Origin: Tomocerus qinae | Taxonomy: Eukaryota; Arthropoda; Collembola; Entomobryomorpha; Tomoceridae | Length of the DNA: 64,000 nucleotides | Direction of reading: 5' to 3' | NCBI GenBank assembly: GCA_020055645.1 | Contig: CM034547.1 | Coordinates: forward strand, 19,197,013 to 19,261,012 | Shown here: one piece after another, positions 53,601 to 61,700 of the stretch | How positions within the stretch are numbered: position 1 is the stretch's first letter | How the letters are laid out: each line of letters begins with the position of its first letter | Position numbers and translations under genes: made by a program | The notes under the pieces: generated by a model | The model's input: the letters and a program-made list of their open reading frames with translations, nothing else | Databases searched by the model: none | Told to the model about the DNA's origin: nothing

Positions 53601-55792
53601 ATCTTTGGAAATCGAATCTGGATTGGGATGATCAACTAAACGACGACGATAAAGAATATTGGAAAAGTTATGTTAAAGAACTCCCTCAAATTGAAAATAT
53701 CAAGATCCCAAGATTTTATGGAATGGAATCAGAAAGTTATTTTGAACTACTAGGATTCTGCGACGCTTCCGAGAAAGCATATGCGGCTTGTGTCTACTTG
53801 AAATCGACGGATAGCAATGAAAATGTCACTACTACTCTAATTGCAGCCAAGACAAAAGTGGCACCAGTGAAACAAATCACTCTGGCAAGATTGGAATTGT
53901 GCGGTGCTGTTTTACTGTCAAGATTGATGAAATCCATTTGTTCAGCACTCACAATAAACATCAAGAAAATTTACGCCTGCACTGATTCTACAATTGTTTT
54001 GGGATGGATTGGATCTCCTTCACAAAGATGGAAGACGTTTGTTTCTCACAGAGTGTCAGAAATTCAAGAAACTCTTCCAATTGAAAATTGGTGTCACATC
54101 GCCGGTCAAGATAATCCCGCCGACTGCGCTTCAAGAGGAATCCGCCCATCAGAACTGGAAGGTCATAATCTGTGGTGGCATGGACCACAAAATTTACAAA
54201 ATAAGGATATGGATTTTCCTGATAGCCAAGATTTGCTTTCTGAAGAGAAAACTGTTACAAAAAATGTATTCTTAGTTCAGGAAGTTGCTGGTGAAGATAG
54301 ACCCAGGACTTTACTATTCAAGATTTCTTCCTGGGAGAAATTACAAAGGATTTTTGCATCCATGTTGAGATTTCTGCACAATGCAAGATATCCGAATGAA
54401 AAACTAAGTGGAGCCTTTTCTGTATTTGAATTAAATGAAGCTCTAAGGTATATCGTCAAAAAGGCACAATCCGAAGAATTCAAGACAGAACTGGAGAACA
54501 TAAAACAAAAGAAACCTCTACCAAGGAACAAAGAAAAAATTCGCAATTTGAATCCGTTCATCGACCAAGATGGAATTATGCGAGTAGGAGGAAGATTGTT
54601 CAACGCCAATGTCAGTTTTGACAAAAAACATCCTATGCTACTGCCAAAAAACCATCCAGTCACTGAAATGATAATTCGATATTATCATACTAAACTTTTG
54701 CATGGAGGATCTCAACTGCTACTTTCCGATTTGCAAGAAAAATTCTGGATACCATCAGGACGAGATGTAGTCCGAAAATTAATTCGAAGATGTGTGATTT
54801 GCGTCCGACTGAGAGCTGAGACAGCTCAACAAATGATGGGAAGTTTACCCCAAGCAAGAGTAAATCCTTCAAGACCCTTTCTGCACTCTGGTGTGGATTT
54901 TGCGGGCCCCTTCACACTAAAAAATGCAAGAGGAAGAAACCCTATCAAGTACAAAGCTTATGTGGCTCTGTTTATTTGTATGTCAACTCGTGCCATACAT
55001 CTGGAGCCAGTAAGCGATTTGACTACTGAAACGTTCCTTCAAACACTGAAAAGATTTGTGTCTACCCGTGGAAAACCTACGGAAATGTATTCGGACTGTG
55101 GTACAAACTTTGTTGGAGCTGACCGTGAGTTGAAAGCTTCGCTGAAGTTGTTCAATGAAGAAAACAGTCAAAATTATTTGAAAATTCATGCTGCCAAGGA
55201 AGGAATAACCTGGAAGTTCAATGCACCTACCGGAGCTCATTTTGGAGGATTATGGGAAGCTGGGGTGAAATCCATGAAATTTCACCTGAAAAGAGTCATT
55301 GGATTACAACTGCTGAACTTTGAAGAGTTGCTGACTATTTTAAAACAAATCGAGGCTTGCTTAAATTCCCGTCCTCTTTGTCCTTTGTCTACAGATCCTA
55401 ATGATGATGCTGCATTGACCCCTGGACATTTTCTAATCGGATCTGCGTTAACAGCCATACCAGAACCTAATTTAACCAGTCTGCAACAAAACCGTTTGTC
55501 ACGCTGGCAGCTGGTTCAGAAGATGTTCCAGCAGTTTTGGAAACGTTGGAGCGGTGAGCATCTTTCCAGACTCCAACAAAGACCGAAGTGGCTTGCTGAG
55601 AAACCGAATCTTGGAATTGGAAATTTAGTGCTTATCAAGGATGATCAGCTACCGCCCTTGCATTGGAAAATGGGTCGAATCACGGAAGTCTTTCCAGGAA
55701 ATGACGGATGCGTTCGTGTGGTGAATGTCAAGACATCAGATGGAATTTTGAAGCGTCCTATCGTGAAATTGTGCCATTTACCAGTTGATTAA
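50639..55792 (+). CDS. BEL/Pao Gag-Pol polyprotein, 1,717 aa
   Basis: A single unbroken frame encodes all functions for copying the element, with no frameshift between gag and pol. An N-terminal coiled-coil-like Gag region is followed by a DUF1759-type Gag domain (about 110-260) and a CCHC zinc knuckle (C358, C361, H366, C371) with further Cys/His clusters around it. An aspartic protease has its active site at D457 in LLDNGSQTSFI. Reverse transcriptase spans about 735-900 with D789 and the YVDD box at 865-868. RNase H follows, with acidic residues D1042, E1086, D1116 and D1162. Integrase has an HHCC zinc site (H1350, H1355, C1385, C1388) and catalytic D1420, D1486, E1540. A DUF5641-type C-terminal domain ends at LCHLPVD. 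The start ATG has A-rich upstream context. No key residue is missing, although the protease triad reads DNG rather than DSG or DTG. Confidence 0.96.
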   Translation: MDVVLRNLRALKSDVRRIENAVAAHDVTKPIPKVKIESLEKEIQQLKQEAKNLLRKYSAEATTDAEFEAKEPEFVAVQEKLQDFSEKLSEMKATFSTPSVAEKTVGSDEIKLPKLEMPKFSGESQDWLSFQDLFLASVHNNKKLSGAQKLQYLKGLLKDEPAKLLHHIPITDLNYDQAWTLLKSRYENRREIIKCNLDRLLSLPSLQQENPVNLRKIGDATNECVQALDILKINPEQARDSIIIHVITKKLDGESRLEWEKSLKPDSLPTIKEFTEFIVQQARVTAAASVKTKNTTVSKPKENSDSKFTTTVHYGTKNEDSQNCRLCEKSKHYLNHCEDYKKMSRQEKTDYLKKNNRCFNCLEFGHRSSECKSKYSCKKCDDRHHTSIHINRDNSTKKISEEIAQKAPERKSEEKSSSSHLSSLVGSRGASHTLLATALVKVVNRQNESVVCRALLDNGSQTSFISKKLATRLGLKLKPSSLPISGLGGTSINTEKYQVNLDFGSIYSSEKVFRVRAQVMSNVTGIHPSFKIDYDNWTHIKGLQLADPKFHEPGNIDILLGGDIYEDLVKIKKRKVPEGTPYVRDTVLGWILVGAHEQAHPPQQTTVYHSACSLNENLNRFWELENIPEERLLTKEDKMCEDHFATTHARDQDGRYVVRLPFKENRKIIGESRHLALKRLQSMERRFQNQPEKMKEYNDIIQEYLDMGHMEKVPAAELSPKKEVYYLPHHAVYKPSSTTTKVRVVFDASAKSASGVSLNETLLTGPRLQDDLIAILFRFRQHKIVLVGDIAKMYRQIKMNNEDADFQRIVWRRSTKDPVEEYRLTTVTFGTASAPYQAIKVVQQLAEDEKQKYPEASEIIKRDLYVDDLMSGSSTIENALQLQEDLIKILNLGGFQLRKWSSNSTKILEAVSPEMRETKLPMKIDVDNSIKTLGLLWSPTTDQFSFTVNISSTENLTKRKVLSEMAKIFDPLGLLSPVTVKAKMFIQNLWKSNLDWDDQLNDDDKEYWKSYVKELPQIENIKIPRFYGMESESYFELLGFCDASEKAYAACVYLKSTDSNENVTTTLIAAKTKVAPVKQITLARLELCGAVLLSRLMKSICSALTINIKKIYACTDSTIVLGWIGSPSQRWKTFVSHRVSEIQETLPIENWCHIAGQDNPADCASRGIRPSELEGHNLWWHGPQNLQNKDMDFPDSQDLLSEEKTVTKNVFLVQEVAGEDRPRTLLFKISSWEKLQRIFASMLRFLHNARYPNEKLSGAFSVFELNEALRYIVKKAQSEEFKTELENIKQKKPLPRNKEKIRNLNPFIDQDGIMRVGGRLFNANVSFDKKHPMLLPKNHPVTEMIIRYYHTKLLHGGSQLLLSDLQEKFWIPSGRDVVRKLIRRCVICVRLRAETAQQMMGSLPQARVNPSRPFLHSGVDFAGPFTLKNARGRNPIKYKAYVALFICMSTRAIHLEPVSDLTTETFLQTLKRFVSTRGKPTEMYSDCGTNFVGADRELKASLKLFNEENSQNYLKIHAAKEGITWKFNAPTGAHFGGLWEAGVKSMKFHLKRVIGLQLLNFEELLTILKQIEACLNSRPLCPLSTDPNDDAALTPGHFLIGSALTAIPEPNLTSLQQNRLSRWQLVQKMFQQFWKRWSGEHLSRLQQRPKWLAEKPNLGIGNLVLIKDDQLPPLHWKMGRITEVFPGNDGCVRVVNVKTSDGILKRPIVKLCHLPVD

Positions 55793-55888
55793 TGTCATAT
55801 ATTGTGATTTGAATTCAGTGTATTATAATGATTGTAATGTTTAGCTAAAATTTAATTTAAATGTTAAGAATTTGAAATATGGGTATTT

Positions 55889-55903
55889 CAAAGGCCCGGA
55901 GAA
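55889..55903 (+). promoter_or_regulatory. Polypurine tract
   Basis: A purine-rich run, AAAGGCCCGGAGAA with a short C interruption, abuts the TGTCAG start of the right LTR. It is the expected primer for plus-strand DNA synthesis. Confidence 0.7.
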
Positions 55904-56313
55904 TGTCAGATGTAGAATAGCATAGAGTACATCATATTATTATTTGTCATTGATTCTAGATTTGTGCTCATGCGTAGTGTGTTTAGGTTGCTCGAAGAGC
56001 CAAAGGAAAATCTTTTGGAAAATCAGTTCTGCTACTATTTGTCTATGTGTCGTGTGTCAAATTTGTCTTCTCAATATTATAAAGTCTTTTCAGTTGTTTC
56101 TTGCAGTAGTAATTGCCAATAGTTTACGACAATTTACTAACTGCATAATATTCATCAGTCTGACATAATTAAATTAATATTAAAATTAAGATTAGGTACA
56201 CAATCCTAGTTTTCACACACACACACATACAAGCAGAGGCTCATCCATTTTCCCCATCTTGGACATTCCAATTCAGGGAAACAATTCAGCAGTCCTCAAC
56301 CACACATTTTACA
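55904..56313 (+). repeat. Right (3') LTR, 410 bp
   Basis: Same length and, read side by side, the same sequence as the left LTR, including the length of the (CA)7 run. The small frame at 55944-56168 repeats the one in the left LTR and is not a gene. Confidence 0.95.
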
Positions 56314-56318
56314 AAACT
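56314..56318. repeat. Target-site duplication, right copy (AAACT)
   Basis: Matches the 5 bp before the left LTR and marks the right edge of the insertion. Confidence 0.93.
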
Positions 56319-58638
56319 TATATATTCGATTAATTTTCTTACGAATTTACTAAAAAATGGTTTTATAATCAAACAAATATGATTGTTTTTTCTGAGTTTT
56401 CTGAATATCATAGGGGTGTGTATTGTGTATAGGTCACTATTTATTGTTACAAACATGTTTAGTATATAGGAATTGTCAAATTGTCATTCATTTCATATCT
56501 ACAGTAAAAATGATTTGCTTACATTGTAATTATATATGTTATACTGACTTGGGAGAATTCAGTGTTTATTAAAGAAACGTGGGTTAGTTTACATTCTGTT
56601 GGTGGCTGGGTATTTATTTCAACTCTGAGTTAATAATAATAAACTACGCGTAATTACGCAATTTATTCATAAGCAACCAAGCAGATACCACAGTCAATTG
56701 TGACAGGAGATTATTGTGTAGTGAAATAAAACTTATTTACTTTTATTGAACAAAAACATTCAACTATTCACACACTAAACTTAACCACACAAAACAGTGC
56801 ATGAATGTACACATATACATTTTAGACTACGCATTTTATTTGCCATGCTCTTGATTCTTCTTCAAATTCTTGCATTCAAGTACAGTCAAGTACATGATGA
56901 AAAAAGACGAATTATCGTTTCATTCAAGGAACAAATGTTTTCGACTTCGTTTAGGTGCAGGTGGTCCAAGCAAAACATAATAGCATAGTACAAGTATATA
57001 GGTACCATTATATTTGTAATCAAACTATATATAACTACGCAAAAGGCATACAATGTAAGTTAAGTAAATATATTTACAAGTATACGTAGAGGTATTGTGT
57101 GGTCCATTGATAACAAAGACTCTAAATATTTTTTATAGTCATCTACATCGAATTGGTTTAATCTTAATCTTCAATGGTGATCTTGTCTATGGCTGTCTGT
57201 ACTTAAATTATACTGTAATAGTTGTTGTACAATACTAGATATGGGAGCATAGATAATATTATATTGCATTGCATACTACATAGTAGAGTAAAATAAGTAC
57301 TATTTTCTCAGATATACTTATATAAAGTACAACAATGGTCTAATGTAAATGAGATGACATAATATATGGGAAGTTAATTGGACTCAGATTTCATAGATCG
57401 TAATATGATTTTTATGTAGCATTACATGCATGCTTACACGAAGTACTTTCTTAGATATAGGTACTTAAGTACAACGCGTTACCACATTTGATCTGCTGAA
57501 CTAATCGAGACAATTGAGTTTTACATGACAATGACAATAGGTACTACAATACGGACACGCCACAACAGATTCGAATTCATGCTTCACACCTACTGTGTCG
57601 AGTATTATTAAAATGTAAAGAACTTTGAGAAAGTAGTGCCTTATAGAATACACACTTGTTACCCTTCAAAAATCTGTGTAGGAATTTAGGAGTCAAAAAA
57701 CTCGCCTACGCGTAAATATATACAAATTATTATGCGTACATTTTACGTTAGGTGTGTACTAGCTAAGTCTTGGCTAGACAAGTCAATACAGATTTGGTAC
57801 AATGATAAAGAAGATGAAAAGTTTTACATCACAACTCAGCAAATTATTACATGTAATTGTAATCTTTTATATGATCTTGTTATACGGGTATATCCAAGTA
57901 TTCTTAGTAAGGCTTACTCGATTGCATGACTTCTTGATATCGACTGCCAAATTCTTAACCAATTCCCTCCAAGTCAATCGAACAGATGTAGGTACTAAAT
58001 TTTATCTCAAAGTGAATTGATTAAAGCATATTTATGATTTTGGATATCTCTATCTAATGGAATTACGGATGCCTCACAGAGAGCAGTCATCACTAGCATG
58101 CCAATAAACAAGTGCTTTTTTGTAATTTTAAATCCCACATAACGTTAGTTATACACTGACTGGAACTCCTAACTCTAATAAATACCACCATACCCTCTCA
58201 AATTAACAACATTTTTTAAAGATTCCAATTCACTTTAGCCTTAGCAGCTGAAAACATATTTATTTGCACTGCACCATATCATAGCGTACTTTAAGATGTT
58301 CCACATGTGAAAATTACAGAAAGAGGAATGGAGAAGAAAGTTATCTAGAAATACATATAGTACTTTGTACTGTGCCTAAAATAGGATAGCTTTCCAGTTG
58401 ACAGTTAACTAAGACATATTGCTTACAATATGAATTGCTTAAAATACACTGAAAACTCAATACGAGTTTCTGATATTTCACTATTTACGCATTTAGTCTG
58501 CCATTTTTATAAGTATTACTAAAATAAATGCTACATTCATAACAATAACATTCAATTCGTTACTTACGTCGATTAAGTCATTATAATGTGCAATATACTT
58601 AGACTCTTTAGCTTATACTACGATATTAGTTTTTGGAT
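56319..58638. other. Spacer and probable 3' UTR of water-channel gene 2
   Basis: Reverse-strand AATAAA signals occur at about 58259-58264 and again near 56740 and 56661, so the gene 2 transcript may end in either place. Plus-strand frames at 56797-56988 and 57732-58020 are short and unrecognised. No transposon remains were seen. Confidence 0.5.
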
Positions 58639-58751
58639 TTAATGGTTGCGACCATGTCGTTTTTCAATACTATCTTCTTGGACTTCAGAACTTGTTTCCT
58701 TGAAGCTCACATGATAGATGAAACCAGCACAAAATCCACCCAACATAGGAC
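58639..58751 (-). CDS. Gene 2 last coding exon (TM6 and C-terminus)
   Basis: 113 nt ending in TAA. Encodes PMLGGFCAGFIYHVSF of TM6 and a 20-residue charged tail. Acceptor CTGACAG. Confidence 0.92.
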
Positions 58752-61700
58752 CTGTCAGATGCATATTATAGTATTTATTTATTATATGAACGCTAGATGA
58801 GTAGACAACCTTTTTCATATTAAGATTTTATGTATTAAGCAAAAGTAAAAGGATTCCAGTATTTACCTGCCCAATAAATCTGTAAAACGAAAAAAGAAAA
58901 CAATTAGCAAAATTAAGGAGTTTGAAACCTATCGAGATAATTTCCTATTGAACTAATTGTATTTGGAAGTTGCGTTAAGGGATTAAGGTCACTATCACAA
59001 ATTTAGGTTGCGTGCCTTGCTGTCCACATTAATTTAGAGAATCCATTACATATCCCATGGAGTAAATGCATTTAGTTTTGTAGTAATGTATCACACGGGA
59101 GTTATAAATCTTTAATCCTGCAGATAAGTGTTGGTGTACATCTTGTTTGCAAAGCTCATAAAAGTGGTAATAAAACCGATAAGACTTTGAAGGATAGTGC
59201 TATTCGGGTAGAAACGGAGCAATTCTTAAGTATCAGATGCTTTTACAAAAGTCCTATCTCTTAACCCCTAATGCAGAATGGATCATATCAGTGATACTAC
59301 AACATACGTATATCAGTGAATGCTGCAGAAAGTAAAAAATGGCAATGTAAACTACATATGAGATATCATATTGCATGGTTCATTCTACTATGTAGTAATC
59401 TTATTTCCATTCGTCATACTATTAATCAGGATTAGGGTGCATCAGTGCCTGCAGACTATTATATGTGCTAAGTAGACACTGCTTTCTATGCTTGGTAAGA
59501 AAAAGTGAGAAACCACACATTTTCAACTGCAAATAATGCAGTATGATTTATCTAATGTTGCTTTGACATTTACTTTTTCCAAGGAGCAGCCTGATAACAG
59601 GGTCAGAAATCCTAGTCACTACTAAGTATGAACGAGATAAAGTTCACGACTGATTTTTGTGATACGTCGGTTCAATACATATGATTTGTATAGCAGACAC
59701 CATTAATATAAATTAGATCCAACATTTCCTTGCGTGCATAATCAAAGTATTTGCTTATTTGCTAGCTGTTAAATTTGTTTTGAATTCGACTGGAAGAGAA
59801 ATGCGTGAATGATAGCTTTGGATGTGATCGTTTCGTGATCTCCTGACATTTGGTGAATTGCTATTCATGATTTATAGTGCTAACAACTATAATGTATGCT
59901 AAAGTGTACCATTATGTCTATCCTTATACAGATGTATAAATATCTAGCATAGATATTTTCTACGAAAGTTAGGGATAGTAGATTACTGAGATTTCGATGA
60001 TCAAAAGTCATGCACTTACATAGTGATTCGCCCATGTTTTGGAGAGTACTGCCGGTCCAAGAGTACGAGCAGGATTCATACTAGAGCCAGTGTACTGAAT
60101 CTATAATTAAAATTGACAAGTCAGAATTACTGCAGGGCCACTGTCATACTCATGTCATCAGACTCATAAATTTAATACATTCTAACTGTAATTACTACAA
60201 TAAGTAATAAAACTCGGCAATTTCCTACAGATTGAGGCATGATTGGGGAGTGAATTATTTCAAATCTGCGTGTCATGCTGTCGCTCACACAATTAGCATC
60301 ACTTTATACAATAACGATAAAGCAACACTTCAAAGATAACATCTACCAATCTACTAGGCATTTGTTGACGGTACATGTTACAGCATTAATGTATTGGAGA
60401 AATAATGACATTGTCTATGGTTATATTCTAAGAGATTATCTCTAACTCCCAGGAGTTTCGTTTCGAGATAGAAAAAAGCATTGACGGTCAAGATTTTCGT
60501 CTTTTATAAATGGCATATCTGTAGATACATAATAATATGGTATGAAGATTACATAAAAGCAAAGTTAGATAAGATTATTTTTGTACACGGACAAATACCG
60601 TACACAAAGATGCACTGTGTCTCATTGTGTGATATGTGATGATATAATTCATAAACTTACAGCCATTAAATGCGACACTGTGATGGACAGTCCAATAGCA
60701 AGAGGAGCGCACTAAAAACCAGATACAACAATGGTAAATTAGACATAATAATGAATTGGCAATGATATACATAGTTGGCATTGTCAGTGTTTATTGTTAG
60801 TAAAAGCGAAAGTAGTAAAAAAAAAAAAGCCATACATATTTTTGTGCTTGAAAGAATCATAAAATCCTATAGCATGTGATAAAAGAATAATAAAGATCTT
60901 ACTCCTTTGACATCTTTTCGGAGATCATCACACACTCCACAAACTGTCAATACCAGTAAAAAGGTGATGAGAGCCTCCAAAAATAGACCTTGAATTGGCT
61001 CTAACTTTGGGTTCAGTGTTGTCATTCCAAGATTCCCTTGAATTTCATCAGGTGTCACAGCCTGTACATTATTCATGACATAATTATAACACTCGTTTAA
61101 AATTGCGACAAATATTATATAGACATATACAAGCAATTGCTATTTATTTCTTAAATCCGAAAGTGTAAAGAGCATTTGTTTTCTGCTGACAAGAATGCCC
61201 TTCTAAATATGCAAAGACAATTGATCTTCACTAAATACTATATAGATTTACAGCGATGAAGCATAAAAATAGATTTAACAAAGGCTGAAGTTCAATGATC
61301 TTTATCAACCATTTCTTTCGCTTGGCTGATTTGATAATCATCGCATTCTTGTTGTAAGCATTTAAGTACATCGTACACTGGCATTGTAATGTTTCGTCTG
61401 ATTTTACTTTAGCCACCTAATACTACTACTTAGTACGCTTAGTATATGCTTCATGAAAAAAATTCGTACTTAAACACATAATTTTTATTTTAAACCTATT
61501 TTAATTCCTACGGTCACAGTTGCAGCTATTTATCAATGCACTCTGTACTGGGTGCACTTACTATTTAAGCAGCTGGTAATTTAAGTGGTACATCAGCTAA
61601 ATGTTTACAATTGAAAGACAGACATATATACAGACAAAAAGTTTGAGAAGTCCAAATAACATAAGTATTAGAGATACTGTATGTAGTGGCGCATCGCACA

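Larger units (their letters stand above)
49512..56313 (+). mobile_element. Complete BEL/Pao LTR retrotransposon (6.8 kb)
   Basis: Ordered parts: left LTR 49512-49921, primer-binding site directly after it, a 717-nt leader with two tandem-repeat arrays, one Gag-Pol frame 50639-55792, a purine-rich tract ending at 55903, right LTR 55904-56313, flanked by AAACT duplications. The order of pol domains (protease, reverse transcriptase, RNase H, integrase) and the YVDD box are those of the BEL/Pao superfamily. No envelope frame follows pol. The LTRs look identical by eye and the large frame is unbroken, so insertion was recent and the copy may still be active. It sits between the two aquaporin genes, on the opposite strand to both. 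Confidence 0.96.

Noticed and set aside
56797-56988. Frame with a hydrophobic start (LFAMLLILLQILAF) and a dibasic KRR
   Set aside because: Considered as a secreted peptide or as the missing next exon after 49406, but the leader runs into a polar AT-rich stretch and no splice link could be shown.
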